A stretch of DNA of 56,234 nucleotides from an uncultured Pirellulaceae bacterium (GTDB taxonomy: Bacteria; Planctomycetota; Planctomycetia; Pirellulales; Pirellulaceae): NCBI GenBank assembly GCA_937928555.1, contig CALFWR010000079.1:1-56234 (forward strand). Reading direction: 5' to 3'. The translations under genes and the position numbers were made by a program. Under the pieces are notes generated by a model, which saw nothing but the letters and a program-made list of their open reading frames with translations, searched no databases and had not been told where the DNA came from. Shown here in pieces: positions 42,443 through 52,277 of this stretch (position 1 is the first letter of the stretch; each line of letters starts with the position of its first letter).

Positions 42443-43558
42443 CTAGAAACTGGCGATTGCGCCGTCATCGATACCAGAGAGATTATACAGAGCCTCAACG
42501 CCAGTCTCGTCTGGAACGAAGGCCGTAGATCCATCAGCTCGGGCAAAGTTGGCACCGCCGGGGTGGTTGCTGTTGATCGGAGAGCTGTTGAAATTTGTAG
42601 CAGCGTAACGGGCCGCGTTTCTGGAGTTGATTCGAGAATTGATCGAGCGCGTTTGGAGAACAGCTATTGGAGCGAAGAAGTTACCATTAAAGCCGCCAGT
42701 TGCGCCAACTGCCCATCCGCCACGAATCGGTACGAAGGAATTGGCCGGATTTTGAGCCCTGAATTCGCTGCCGGAAACTTCACTGATTGCGAACGTGTTG
42801 GAGGTTCCGTCAGAGATGTCTTCGGGACCTACCGCACGGTTGTTCCTGAAACCGCGGAAGAGATTTCCTACGCCACCTGTGCCAATGGCAGTCGCAGTCA
42901 CAGGTGGAGCTCGACCATTCATCACGACAACACGATCGTTGGAGAATGGCGAGAAAACTCCATCGCAGCCGACCGATCCACCCACGCCCAAATTGGGGTC
43001 AACTCCAGCATTGAACACGCGAAAGTTGATAAATCCGTCGCCATCGGGATCTGCTACAGACGGACCAGAGATGCCGACGTAATGTGACGACGAATCGGTT
43101 CCGGTAAGGTCATCGCCGCGGTCTCGCTGCGTAGACGACGGACAGATGAACAGTGAAATGGCAACATTGGAAGCATTTTCAAGAACCAACGGCGCGTGGT
43201 TGTCACCCGCTGTACCGTTGAATCTTTGTTCGCTAATGGCGGTGAAAACAGGTTGCTGGTCCATGAATGGAAGAATCGCTACCAGATAACTTGCAGCTTC
43301 AAGCGATCCGCCAACGCCGAGAGAAGTGATTGCTCCGTTGGCACCTGCCGGGAAGTTCTCTTGGGCCGACTGATAGTTCAGGCAACCCAGCATGACTTGA
43401 CGCATGTTGTTCAGACACTGCGTCCGGCGGGCAGCTTCGCGAGCGGCTTGGACGGCAGGAAGGAGGAGGCCGACAAGAATCCCGATGATTGCGATGACGA
43501 CGAGGAGTTCGACAAGCGTAAAACCACGCTTGGATCTCCGGTGAAAGGACATGCTCAT
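42443..43558 (-). CDS. DUF1559 protein with type IV pilin-like N-terminus, second paralogue
   Basis: It starts MSMSFHRRSKRGFTLVELLV, with the canonical prepilin site and helix (IAIIGILVGLLLPAV) then REAARRTQCLNNMRQVMLGC. The C-terminal part has NHPGGANFARADGSTAFV, the H-x9-DG motif. At 371 residues it is longer than the copy at 16.8 kb. ATG 43558 is preceded by GGAG. A strong terminator follows it. Many paralogues per genome are typical of planctomycetes. Confidence 0.95.
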   Translation of the reverse strand: MSMSFHRRSKRGFTLVELLVVIAIIGILVGLLLPAVQAAREAARRTQCLNNMRQVMLGCLNYQSAQENFPAGANGAITSLGVGGSLEAASYLVAILPFMDQQPVFTAISEQRFNGTAGDNHAPLVLENASNVAISLFICPSSTQRDRGDDLTGTDSSSHYVGISGPSVADPDGDGFINFRVFNAGVDPNLGVGGSVGCDGVFSPFSNDRVVVMNGRAPPVTATAIGTGGVGNLFRGFRNNRAVGPEDISDGTSNTFAISEVSGSEFRAQNPANSFVPIRGGWAVGATGGFNGNFFAPIAVLQTRSINSRINSRNAARYAATNFNSSPINSNHPGGANFARADGSTAFVPDETGVEALYNLSGIDDGAIASF

Positions 43559-43925
43559 CAATAGCTCCGATTTGGGGAAAGTATTCTGTTGTTTCGTGGG
43601 AATGGTGGACTTAGTCGGACCAAGTGCATTCACTGTGCCAGAATGGACTTAATTCCTCAGAAGTTGGAAGTTAAGTATAGTACGGGAGCTTGCACTGGAA
43701 TAGCCGATAGTATGGAGAATCCACCCTTCTGGTTGTTTGAGGCCACTTCTTCCCGCCTCAGTGGTATAAACCTTCCCGTTGTCGCAAATTGCGAACGGTG
43801 TTTCAAAACGCGACGGTGGGTAATTTCTTGGGGAAAAATTGATCAATGCTCGTGGCGTCACGAAAAGTGAGCCTCACGGCCAATGGTTCACCTGGTTGGG
43901 GCTTGGCGAGAGCTGTTGTTTGCGT
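43559..43925. other. Spacer between the DUF1559 and WecG genes
   Basis: No coding frame, repeat family member or hairpin terminator is recognised in these 367 bp. The DUF1559 promoter must be in its left part. Confidence 0.5.
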
Positions 43926-44732
43926 TTATCCGTAGAGGATTTCGGCAGTCGGTTCAGAGGTCGAATCGGGGTCAAACTTTTTCAGCCCCAGTTTTTGGAG
44001 GGCCACCAGAGACACGTAGAATGGGCTGAGCACCATGTAGCGATGCCAAAGCCGACGTGGTTCTCTGGTAAAGCGAAAGAACCACTCGAGGCCGCACTTT
44101 TGCATCCACGACGGTGCTTGAGCGAGTTGGCCGGCGTGAAAGTTGAAGGCAGCACCAACGGCCAGCACGGGCATCTTCAAGGAATCTTTGAATTCGTAAG
44201 CCCAGACTTCCTGGCGAGGGCAGCCAAGCCCCACGAGGGTGATCGCCGCTCCGGAGGCGTTGATCGTGTCGATGATGGTCTGCTTTTCGGCGGGCGAGAC
44301 GGTGCGAAATTTCGAGGCCAGCATGCCGGCGACTTTCAGGCCGGGAAACCTCCGCAGCAGGTTCGCCGAAAGGTCATCGAGCAACTCCTGCTTACCGCCG
44401 AAAAGAAAAATGGGAATGCCAGAATCGGCTGCGGCTTTGCAGGTCTCCAGCATCAGGTTGGGGCCGTAGACGCGGTCTTTGAGTCGAGTCTGGTGCATCA
44501 GGTTCAGCGCCCAGCGGACGGGCTGACCATCGGGAACGATCAACTCAAGCTGGTTCAGGCGGTGTCGGTGTTCGTTGTCCATGACTCCGGTCATCACGCC
44601 GTGGACCGCCAAAGCCGAAACCCCCAGTGGCTTTCTGTTTTTTGCAGCGTCGATGATTTTCCCGATGGCGGCTTCGTAGTCGACTGCGCAAATTTTGACG
44701 CCCAGCAGGTTATGCTTTCCCCGGTCGATCAT
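43926..44732 (-). CDS. WecG/TagA/CpsF-family glycosyltransferase
   Basis: This 268-residue GT26 protein has the family's order: [80 protein letters not shown] and [20 protein letters not shown]. It would add a UDP-linked N-acetylmannosamine-type sugar to a polyprenyl-linked precursor of an envelope polymer. ATG at 44732 overlaps the stop of the upstream epimerase gene (ATGA), so the two are translationally coupled. The alternative start at 44756 would make a larger overlap. Confidence 0.94.
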   Translation of the reverse strand: MIDRGKHNLLGVKICAVDYEAAIGKIIDAAKNRKPLGVSALAVHGVMTGVMDNEHRHRLNQLELIVPDGQPVRWALNLMHQTRLKDRVYGPNLMLETCKAAADSGIPIFLFGGKQELLDDLSANLLRRFPGLKVAGMLASKFRTVSPAEKQTIIDTINASGAAITLVGLGCPRQEVWAYEFKDSLKMPVLAVGAAFNFHAGQLAQAPSWMQKCGLEWFFRFTREPRRLWHRYMVLSPFYVSLVALQKLGLKKFDPDSTSEPTAEILYG

Positions 44733-45811
44733 GATGCGACGGTCTCCGCTTCCCATCGCTCGACATTGTGTCCGTAAATCTCGGTCAGGATGGCACGCAC
44801 GTCCTTGGTAAGCTGCCAGTTGGGGTAGTGCTGACGGAACTTGCTCACGTCGCTGACGTACCAGATGTGATCGCCCATCCGGTTATCTTGGGCGTAAGAA
44901 TAGTCCAGCCTTTTGCCGGTGATCTCTTCGCACATGTGAATCGCTTCGAGCATGCTGCAATGGCTGAAGCGGCTTCCGCCGATGTTATAAACTTCTCCAC
45001 TGCGCGGGTTTTTGTGGAAGTGGTCAAAGGCCTGAATCAGGTCATAACTGTGAATGTTGTCGCGAACCTGTTTGCCTTTGTAGCCGAACACGGTGTAAGG
45101 CCGTCCGGTCATGGTGCACTTCATCAGGTAAGCCAAAAAGCCGTGCAGCTGGGTGCCGCTGTGGTTGGGGCCGGTCAGGCAACCACCACGAAAGGCCGCC
45201 GTGTTCATGTCGAAGTACTTACCGTATTCCTGGACAAGAATGTCGGCAGCGACTTTCGATGCACCGAACAGGCTGTGCATACAGCGGTCGATCGACATGT
45301 CTTCCTTGATGCCGTCGTTGTACTGGTGCGAGGGGTCGATTTCCCAACGAAGTTCTTTTTCTTCCAACGGAAGACGATTCGGCGTGTCGCCGTAGACCTT
45401 GTTGGTGGACGTAAAGATGAAGCTTGCTTTAGGGCAGTTTTCGCGTGTCGCCTCGAGCAGGTTAAGCGTTCCGTTGGCGTTGACGGTGAAGTCTTTTTTC
45501 GGATCGCGGGCAGCCCAGTCGTGTGAGGGCTGTGCGGCGGCGTGGACGATGAGTTTGATGTCTGAACTGTAATCGGCGAAAAGTCTGTCGATCAGATCTT
45601 CGTCACGGATATCGCCAGCGACATGTAGGTAGTTCTCATCCAGTTCTGTTTCGAGTTGGTTGCGCTGCCAAGCTGTGGAGGCTTCGATTCCAAAAAATTC
45701 GGCCCTCATATCATTGTCGATACCGATGACCTTGAATCCATTGGTAGCGAAGTGGCGGCTGGCTTCGGAGCCAATCAGTCCGGCCGAACCGGTGACTATG
45801 GCAATTTTCAT
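44729..45811 (-). CDS. CDP-paratose 2-epimerase-like NAD-dependent epimerase
   Basis: This 360-residue extended SDR starts [20 protein letters not shown]. It shows motifs that I associate with CDP-paratose/tyvelose epimerases: [84 protein letters not shown] and [13 protein letters not shown]. It should interconvert a nucleotide-linked deoxysugar for envelope glycans. It overlaps the WecG-type gene, forming a two-gene operon. The exact sugar is not proven: many relatives in bacteria without tyvelose carry this sequence type. Confidence 0.92.
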   Translation of the reverse strand: MKIAIVTGSAGLIGSEASRHFATNGFKVIGIDNDMRAEFFGIEASTAWQRNQLETELDENYLHVAGDIRDEDLIDRLFADYSSDIKLIVHAAAQPSHDWAARDPKKDFTVNANGTLNLLEATRENCPKASFIFTSTNKVYGDTPNRLPLEEKELRWEIDPSHQYNDGIKEDMSIDRCMHSLFGASKVAADILVQEYGKYFDMNTAAFRGGCLTGPNHSGTQLHGFLAYLMKCTMTGRPYTVFGYKGKQVRDNIHSYDLIQAFDHFHKNPRSGEVYNIGGSRFSHCSMLEAIHMCEEITGKRLDYSYAQDNRMGDHIWYVSDVSKFRQHYPNWQLTKDVRAILTEIYGHNVERWEAETVAS

Positions 45812-46131
45812 AGTGTTTTCGCGAGGGCGATTAGAGAACGAGGGGGTTTGAGTGAAACTCGGCGTTCGTCATTCTAGTTTCGTGACCTTGAGGGTCAACG
45901 AAATGAAATCTTAAAGGTCAGGAACACGAAAAAAACCGCTTTTCCAGCGATTTAGGGGTAATGGTGACCCTTGCGTGAGACCAACGGGGCCCCTACGAGA
46001 CTCGACAGTTCATTTGTTGTGCGACAGATCGCGTTGAGCACACATGCGCGGCCAGAAGGGCATTTCATCGGAAACGCGACGGACAAGCCGCTAATAGTCA
46101 CGCCCGCATGTTTTGAACGATCGAGCCTAAA
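45812..46131. other. Spacer between the epimerase operon and a MITE
   Basis: No gene, terminator or family repeat is recognised. The left part should contain the promoter of the epimerase-WecG operon. Confidence 0.45.
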
Positions 46132-46316
46132 CCCGGATGATTCACCAGGCGTGGGCGTGGCTTTCAGTTCAGCCAATGAACACCGTATCGATCTGAAAAA
46201 ATCCTGTGTTGGATTTCATCAGCGAGGTGAATCGAATCCCCGGAGGCGATCCTGATTGGGGATAAGACAGGCGTGATTTAACGGCAATCAACGCCCGTCG
46301 TCGTGAATGATTCGGG
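46132..46316 (+). mobile_element. MITE subfamily B, complete copy at the galM stop codon
   Basis: The ends are CCCGGATGATTCACCAGG and GTGAATGATTCGGG. The flanks are CTAAA on both sides (46127-46131 and 46317-46321). On the minus strand the right flank reads TTTAG and contains the TAG stop codon of the aldose epimerase gene, so the insertion target spanned that stop codon. Confidence 0.93.
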
Positions 46317-47510
46317 CTAAAATTCGAAGCGATGAATCGTCTTGTGGATCATCGTCTGGCCCGGTTTGAGCAAGGTCGTGGGAAACTGTGGCTGGTTTGG
46401 TGAATCGGGATAGCCTTGAGTTTCCAGGCAGTACGCGCCGTATTTTTCGAAGCCACCGCAGCTAGGTTGGCCGTCGAAGTGGTTGGACGTGTAAAACTGA
46501 AAGCCGGGCTGGGTGGTTGAAACGGTCATCGATCGACCTGACTCGGGATCGCGGACCGTACCCGCCAAAGCCATCTCGTTGGCTGCCGATCGTTTGACGA
46601 CAAAGCAGTGGTCGTAGCCGTTCTTGCCACTTGGCATGGCGGCCATCCCAGCGGAAATTTTGCGGAACTTGGCAAAATCAAAAATGCCGTTGTCGGCAGT
46701 TGGGAGGAACTTCCCGGTCGGAATGTTGGTGTCGTCAAATTCGAGAACCTGTTCGCAAGGGAATCTCACGGTGTGAGCTAGGATGGAACCGGAGCCGGCA
46801 CCGGCCATGTTCCAGTAGGCGTGATTGCAGATGTTGACGTGCGTTGGTTTGTCGGTCGTCGCAGAAAAGGACATCGTGACCTGGTTCAGATCATCCAGGG
46901 TGTATTCGGCAACAACATCAACGGCACCGGGGTAGCCTTCGTCTCCATCAGGACTGGTTAACTCGAATCGAACACCAACGGAGTCTTTGTTCTTCAGCGG
47001 AGTCGCTTTCCAGATTTTTTTGTCGAAGCCAACATTGCCGCCGTGCAAATGATGGGGACCGCCGTTGGTTGCCACGGTGTACTGTTTGCCATCGATGGCA
47101 AATTTCCCTTTGGCGATACGGTTACAATAACGGCCGATCGTCGAACCAAAATAGGACTGGCACGCTTCGTAGCCGGCCATGTCATTGCAGGAAAGGCAAA
47201 CGTTGACTTTCTGGTCACCGCTTGGGATCCGGACTGCCGTAATCGTGGCTCCGAAATCGATCAGCTCCAAGGTCATTCCATTGGCGTTGGAACAAATGAA
47301 CTTTTTGACATTCTCCCCGGCTTTGGTTTGACCAAAGGGTTCGGTGACGACGTCAAGGGTTTCCTGTTCCTGGAGACCAAGTGCCGAGAATTCAAACGGC
47401 GTTGATTCGACCGGATCGGTGTTGTTGGCGCTTGCATTGGGCGCGACGCGAACGAAGGCCGTCGCAATGCAACCGATAGCAAAAGCGATAAAGATGATTC
47501 CCAGTTTCAT
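46317..47510 (-). CDS. galM: Exported aldose 1-epimerase (galactose mutarotase)
   Basis: A signal peptide (KLGIIFIAFAIGCIATAFV) precedes the GalM fold: GMTLELIDFGATITAVRIPS, YFGSTIGRYCNRIAKGKFAI, NGGPHHLHGGNVGFDKKIW with the catalytic His, NICNHAYWNMAG with the second His, and the late PGFQFYTSN...YCLETQGYPDSPNQPQF with the catalytic Glu. It interconverts the anomers of galactose or glucose, here apparently outside the cytoplasm. ATG at 47510 was preferred over 47552. The stop codon lies in the target duplication of a MITE. Confidence 0.94.
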   Translation of the reverse strand: MKLGIIFIAFAIGCIATAFVRVAPNASANNTDPVESTPFEFSALGLQEQETLDVVTEPFGQTKAGENVKKFICSNANGMTLELIDFGATITAVRIPSGDQKVNVCLSCNDMAGYEACQSYFGSTIGRYCNRIAKGKFAIDGKQYTVATNGGPHHLHGGNVGFDKKIWKATPLKNKDSVGVRFELTSPDGDEGYPGAVDVVAEYTLDDLNQVTMSFSATTDKPTHVNICNHAYWNMAGAGSGSILAHTVRFPCEQVLEFDDTNIPTGKFLPTADNGIFDFAKFRKISAGMAAMPSGKNGYDHCFVVKRSAANEMALAGTVRDPESGRSMTVSTTQPGFQFYTSNHFDGQPSCGGFEKYGAYCLETQGYPDSPNQPQFPTTLLKPGQTMIHKTIHRFEF

Positions 47511-47829
47511 GGAGGCTGGACCCTTCGAGAATCGTCCTGATTTTCGTGGCATTGTGACAAAGCTCTCCGTCCTGAAGAGCTATCTTATGATTCCAGATAT
47601 ACTGCCAGCATTATGCCTGTGGACATTTAGTATCGCAAGGATCCTGTTTCCCACGGTGAGCAATTTCAGGTGAACAGTTTCACGTGAAGTCTCCGCATTT
47701 CACGACTGAAAAGGTTGGCGATTGGAGATTGGCGTGGCAGATTCGCGACCCCGGCGTTGTTTTGCGGTGGACGAATGTGTTTTTTGCGTTGGCAATGACG
47801 TGAAAATGGCGCTGACTGGGGTCCACCTG
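47511..47829. other. Spacer upstream of galM
   Basis: It should contain the galM promoter. No coding frame is accepted; the right part (from about 47740) may be diverged MITE B sequence but cannot be aligned with confidence. Confidence 0.45.
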
Positions 47830-48067
47830 ATGAGATTTAACCGCAATCAACGCCTGTCGTCTGAATCCCGAATTATTCACGAGGCGTGGCCGTCAGAATC
47901 AGTTGAGACAGTGATCCGCGACTCTGATGCGATGAAACGATCACGGTGTTTTTCACCGACCGGATGATTCGCAATCCTTGTTGAAATTCAGCTTTTCAGT
48001 TACTCCCGTTGGCCAGATGTAGAATCAACGCCCGTCGTTGTGAATAATTCGGGCTGAACAATTCCGG
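47830..48067 (+). mobile_element. MITE subfamily B 3' end interrupted by an A copy
   Basis: The stretch GAGATTTAACCGCAATCAAC with GCCTGTCGT matches the 3' end of B elements, then breaks at CTGAA. After the A element (47867-48053) it resumes as CTGAACAATTCCGG and ends at 48067, next to the DUF11 stop codon. The left part of the B copy is lost or too diverged. Confidence 0.75.
47867..48053 (+). mobile_element. MITE subfamily A, complete copy nested in a B remnant
   Basis: The ends are CCCGAATTATTCACGA and GTGAATAATTCGGG. CTGAA occurs on both sides (47861-47865 and 48054-48058), with one extra T before the left end, so the duplication is readable but not perfect. Confidence 0.85.
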
Positions 48068-50287
48068 CTATCGGAAGTCTTTGGGTCCCTGCGTTTGCTC
48101 TCTGGCAGTTTGTGAGGCGTTGTTGGGAGCCAGTTCGATGTCTTCGCCAAAGAACTTTGTCGTGCCCTCTGCGACTTCGCGTGAATCCGATTCTTCGCAG
48201 GAAAGGTGGGCTCGGAAAATGTGAGTTCCTCGCTTGTTGGCCACAGCCCGGACTTCGAACGTCATCGTCTGTCCCGGATCGATCTGGTCGATCGGAGCAA
48301 ATATGACTTGGCCGGGAACGATCTTGTTCGGCAATCCGCTGGCATTGTTGGGCTCGATGCCTTCGGAGAAATTCATCAGCAGTTCGACGCGTTTGGCCGA
48401 TCGGCTGCCGCGGTTCTTAACCGTGATCTGATAGTTGATTTCTTCGCCGGTTGGCAGCGGGCCTTTGGGATCCTGAACGCTCAACACCAGGTCGGCGATC
48501 GTTTCGACTTTGGTGATGCAAGCCGCTGCAGCGGAGATCTCGCCTTTGGGATCAGACACGCCTGTTTCAAGTGTCATGTCGCCGCTGCCTTCGAGGACGA
48601 TTTCCATCTCGAAAGCTCGAGACTGGTTGGGCGTCAAAGAGCCGATGGGCCAAATAATCGATCCGTCCTTTTGCTCAACCGAACTCAAGCCGCCGGCGTA
48701 TTGGGCTCCTTGTGGAAGTACGACAACAATTTTCAAATCGCTGGCCGTTGCGTCGCCTGCATTGTTGACCATGACTTTGTATTTTCCGGTCGTCCCCGAG
48801 TATTTCAGAGCCGGGCCGGTGATGTCGAGTCCAAGCTTTGCCCGGCGGACGGTGACTTGTTGTTGAACGCTGGATTGGATGTTGCCTTCCGCGGTGGCGC
48901 TGGTGGTAAGTGTCAGTTGACCGGCAGTGCGGGCAGCCAATTCGATGTCAAAATCGAGTTCCTTGCCGGCTTCGATGTTACCGATGTTCTGTCGGTCGCC
49001 GCCAAACTCTTCGGGAAGCATTACCGTGACGTTTTCGGCAGTGCCGCTACCGAGGTTGCGAATCGTGACTTTGTATTCGGCGATTTGTCCGTAGAGCACA
49101 TCGTTGGGACCGGACATCTGCATTTCGAGCTTGGGTTCGGTGACACGGATTTGGACCGTGCCGGTGCGTGGAATCAGAGTCCACTCGACGCCAAGGTCGA
49201 ACACTTCTGCCTTTCGTGGAATCGCGGTGATCGTTGCGGATTGTGTTTGGCCGGCAGGAACGTTGCCGATTGTCCATGAAATTCGAGGTGCCGACTGACC
49301 GTCTCCGACTTCGCGGTTGCCGTTGGAAAGGTTCACATTCTGGACCTCGACCCAAGCCGGCATGTCGATGACGACGCGGACGTCGCGAGCATCCATGCGG
49401 CTTTCGTTGGCGACTTCCACGCGGAAGGTTGCGATTTTGTTGATTCCGATCGAATCCGGGCCAAACGTTTCTACTTTGAGTGACGGAGCACCCAGAGAAA
49501 TCGCAGCCGGTTGACGACCCGATGTGCTGGATGCCGGCCGAGCGTCAACCTGACGGGAAACGGGTCGCACGTTGCGATCGAAATTACGAAACTCGTTGCG
49601 AAGCGAAGACTCCGGGATGGATTGTTGTGCGACGCGAGGCTGTTGGGTGGTTTGCTGCAACGCTGTAGGGCGTGCTTCAGTTGGCTGTTGGGTCGTTTGC
49701 TGTGAGCGAACTGAAAACGCAGTCGATTGGCTTGGTGCGGTTGGTTGGGGCGAGGCCGCAGGCTGCGTGGGTGCAGGTTGTTGCGTCGGTGCGGGCTGGG
49801 CTTGTGCCGCGGCGAACTGTTGGATGTCAGCCGGTGTTTTTGTGATAAACGGCTGCCGCAGAGAGGGTTCGACTTTGGGGCCGTCGTAGTAGGAATCGAC
49901 CTGGGCAGCGAACTTGTGCATCGTGCTTTGGGCTGCTTTTTTGGCAGCAGAAACCTGACCTGAAGCCTGGTCGGTGGCCTGCTGAATTGTGTTTTGGGCT
50001 TGGTTGGTGAGGATCGCGGGAACCGCTGGTTCCTGGTAGTTGGTCAGGGCAACGTCTGATCCGAGGGTTCTGTTCACGGGGCTTGGGAGTTGTTTGCCTG
50101 CCATCGCCTGCGCGTCTTGCGGGGCGATGTGAACCGAAGGCGGAACCTGCTGGTAATTCGAAGGCTGGTACCGTTGTGAAGGACGGACCAGGTCGTTTTG
50201 AGCCCAAACCGGGTTGGCGAAAACAGAGAAGCAAATCGCGAGACCAAAGGTGACGATTTTGGTGATGGCGAAATTTTTGGCAAGCAT
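48068..50287 (-). CDS. Secreted DUF11-repeat protein
   Basis: This 739-residue protein has a signal peptide (VTFGLAICFSVFANPVWAQ), a low-complexity Gln/Pro/Ala/Thr-rich stretch at about 150-215, and then four Ig-like DUF11 domains. Each repeats the pattern seen in IGINKIATFRVEVANESRMD, LYGQIAEYKVTIRNLGSGTA, YSGTTGKYKVMVNNAGDATA and PTGEEINYQITVKNRGSRSA. Such proteins are cell-surface or cell-wall associated and probably structural. A planctomycete signature of this kind is common. It may be an adhesion or envelope-stiffening protein, but no function is shown. A nested MITE pair touches its stop codon. Confidence 0.92.
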   Translation of the reverse strand: MLAKNFAITKIVTFGLAICFSVFANPVWAQNDLVRPSQRYQPSNYQQVPPSVHIAPQDAQAMAGKQLPSPVNRTLGSDVALTNYQEPAVPAILTNQAQNTIQQATDQASGQVSAAKKAAQSTMHKFAAQVDSYYDGPKVEPSLRQPFITKTPADIQQFAAAQAQPAPTQQPAPTQPAASPQPTAPSQSTAFSVRSQQTTQQPTEARPTALQQTTQQPRVAQQSIPESSLRNEFRNFDRNVRPVSRQVDARPASSTSGRQPAAISLGAPSLKVETFGPDSIGINKIATFRVEVANESRMDARDVRVVIDMPAWVEVQNVNLSNGNREVGDGQSAPRISWTIGNVPAGQTQSATITAIPRKAEVFDLGVEWTLIPRTGTVQIRVTEPKLEMQMSGPNDVLYGQIAEYKVTIRNLGSGTAENVTVMLPEEFGGDRQNIGNIEAGKELDFDIELAARTAGQLTLTTSATAEGNIQSSVQQQVTVRRAKLGLDITGPALKYSGTTGKYKVMVNNAGDATASDLKIVVVLPQGAQYAGGLSSVEQKDGSIIWPIGSLTPNQSRAFEMEIVLEGSGDMTLETGVSDPKGEISAAAACITKVETIADLVLSVQDPKGPLPTGEEINYQITVKNRGSRSAKRVELLMNFSEGIEPNNASGLPNKIVPGQVIFAPIDQIDPGQTMTFEVRAVANKRGTHIFRAHLSCEESDSREVAEGTTKFFGEDIELAPNNASQTAREQTQGPKDFR

Positions 50288-50588
50288 GATTTCCTACCTT
50301 GGAATGGGGGGCGTGGCGCTTTTCGGGCGATCACAGATTAAATTCGTTTGTCCGTCCATGGATCATCGAGTTTGACGATTGTGCCGGTTTAGCAAAATCG
50401 AACGGATTGGGAAACTTTTCGGGAATTTGTTTTGGGCGATTGCCGACGAAATATTTCCGAAGGCTAAATAGAGGAAATCGCATAGCGGGACAATTGGGAT
50501 TTCGCCGGAGCCGGCCAGTGAATCGCTGCGATAGCATTTTGCGGCTGTCGCGCCCTGGATGCTGATTGGTGAGTGCAACTTGCGGATT
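50288..50588. other. Spacer between the DUF11 and kinase genes
   Basis: No ORF with coding character, repeat or strong hairpin is recognised in these 301 bp; the left part likely contains the DUF11 gene promoter. Confidence 0.5.
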
Positions 50589-52202
50589 CTAGTCGGTGTC
50601 GATGACGACAAAGGTGTTGGAGATCAGGTCGTGAAGGCTTTTGCGTTTGCTGTGAAGCAACATGACGCCGGCATCAACCAGGGTAAACAGCAGGCCAATT
50701 GCGCCAACTACCTGGGCTGCCACCACCATCCAAGTTGTGCCTTCTGCGGAAATGGCCGAAACGGTGAGGAACCAGATGAGCAGCATTCGCAGGAGGCTTC
50801 TTGTGGCGATTTTTTCTCCGGAAGGCTTGAGGCCATGGTCGTTTACGACGCGGACCTGCATCAGCTTTCTTCCGGGTGATTGTTTCCAGAATACCAGCAT
50901 CGCGGTGTAGGCGAGGATGGCACCGAATTCGGAAGCCACTTTCAATGAGACGAATGTCCACGAGTGCGTTTCGAACCAGTCGCCGATCAGGGGTAGTTGT
51001 TCGAGGATCGCCATCGGTGCTGCCAGCAACGACACGAGAAACATGTCGATCACTGCCGCGACCAGGCGTGGGACTCGTTTGGCCAGGATAGGTTTGGCAG
51101 GTTCAATTTGCTCCAGCGACTGTTCGACTTCGCGCCAGCTGTCAAAACGCTGATCGGGGTTTTTGGCCAGCAATTGCAGCAGCAGGTCTTTCCATTCTTC
51201 GGCGATGTGTTCCGGCCAGGGATTGGGGAACACGATCGATTCATTTTTGTGGCTTTGCATCCACTGTTCGACTGTGCGGCCGGAGACATTGATCGGCAGA
51301 CGCCCAAACGTCATTTCGAAAAGTGTGACGCCGAGGGCGTACATGTCCGACTGAATTGAATTTGGTTTACCCTGCAAAAGTTCGGGGGCAAGGTAGTTGG
51401 GCGTGCCGCCAAAGGGTGCGGTTTGCTTTTTGGACGCCCGGCGGGCCAGCCCAAAGTCGGAAAGCTTTGCCACGCCGTCATGCTGCACCATGATGTTCGA
51501 CGGTTTGATGTCGCCATGGATGATGTCCAGTTCGTGGGAAAATCGAAGGGCACCCGCGATCTGGCTGGCGATCGAATGCAATTGCGAGTACTGCGGCAGC
51601 GGTCCTGATTCGATTTTTTCAGCGACCGTTTCGCCGTGGATCAGCTCCATGGCCAGAAAAGGATCGTTATTCTGTCTGCCGACGTAGTAAATGGTGGTGA
51701 TGTTGGGATGGGTTACGCGGGCCTGGGTGATGGCTTCCTGAAGAAGCTGGTCGACTTCGAAGTCGCTGCTTGATCGGCCGCTGCTGGACCCGAGTCCGGA
51801 GCGGAGGACTTTGACCGCGACGTATCGTTTCAGTGAGGTGTCCAGGGCGCGAAAGACCTGCCCCATCCCGCCGCTTCCCAGCGAATCGACGATGCGAAAG
51901 TGGCCGAACATGCGGCCCTTAAGTTCCGATTCTGATGCGGTAACGTCGAACGAGTCGTTGACTGTGAGGTTCTTGTCGCCAAGGTAGAGCGTGCCGGGAT
52001 CGTGGTCGTTGTCCGCATGGCTGCGAGGGGACGTGGCGATCGTCATGGTCATTGCCAAATCGTGATGCAGCAGTTTCGGCGAAATGCTCCGGTCGCAGTC
52101 GGGGCAAATGCCGCCTTTGTCTTCGTTCAGCTCCAACTGACGACCGCAAGTACACTGGTAGAGCACTTTGGTGTTGTTTGGGTCGTCGTCAGGTTTGGCC
52201 AT
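50589..52202 (-). CDS. Serine/threonine protein kinase with zinc ribbon and RDD membrane tail
   Basis: The N-terminus has a small zinc-ribbon pattern (YQCTCGRQLELNEDKGGICP with CPDC). The kinase domain follows with GSGGMGQVFRALDTS, AVKVL (ATP lysine), HGDIKPSNIM (catalytic loop) and LSDFGLARR (DFG), then GTPNYLAPELL. The HRD motif of the catalytic loop is HGD here, so this is a non-RD kinase. An RDD domain with about four helices closes the 537-residue protein (KRVPRLVAAVIDMFLVSLLA). It is a membrane-bound Hanks-type kinase; its targets are unknown. It is divergent from the UvrA2-like gene. Confidence 0.93.
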   Translation of the reverse strand: MAKPDDDPNNTKVLYQCTCGRQLELNEDKGGICPDCDRSISPKLLHHDLAMTMTIATSPRSHADNDHDPGTLYLGDKNLTVNDSFDVTASESELKGRMFGHFRIVDSLGSGGMGQVFRALDTSLKRYVAVKVLRSGLGSSSGRSSSDFEVDQLLQEAITQARVTHPNITTIYYVGRQNNDPFLAMELIHGETVAEKIESGPLPQYSQLHSIASQIAGALRFSHELDIIHGDIKPSNIMVQHDGVAKLSDFGLARRASKKQTAPFGGTPNYLAPELLQGKPNSIQSDMYALGVTLFEMTFGRLPINVSGRTVEQWMQSHKNESIVFPNPWPEHIAEEWKDLLLQLLAKNPDQRFDSWREVEQSLEQIEPAKPILAKRVPRLVAAVIDMFLVSLLAAPMAILEQLPLIGDWFETHSWTFVSLKVASEFGAILAYTAMLVFWKQSPGRKLMQVRVVNDHGLKPSGEKIATRSLLRMLLIWFLTVSAISAEGTTWMVVAAQVVGAIGLLFTLVDAGVMLLHSKRKSLHDLISNTFVVIDTD

Positions 52203-52277
52203 GGTGGTACAGAAGAAGTTTTACGAGATTTCTAGTGTAGCTTGATTTGTTCGCCCCGTCTGTGCGATAAACTTGCG

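Noticed and set aside
43839..44777. 312-codon open frame on the plus strand
   Set aside because: It is antisense to the WecG-type gene, which has all expected motifs.
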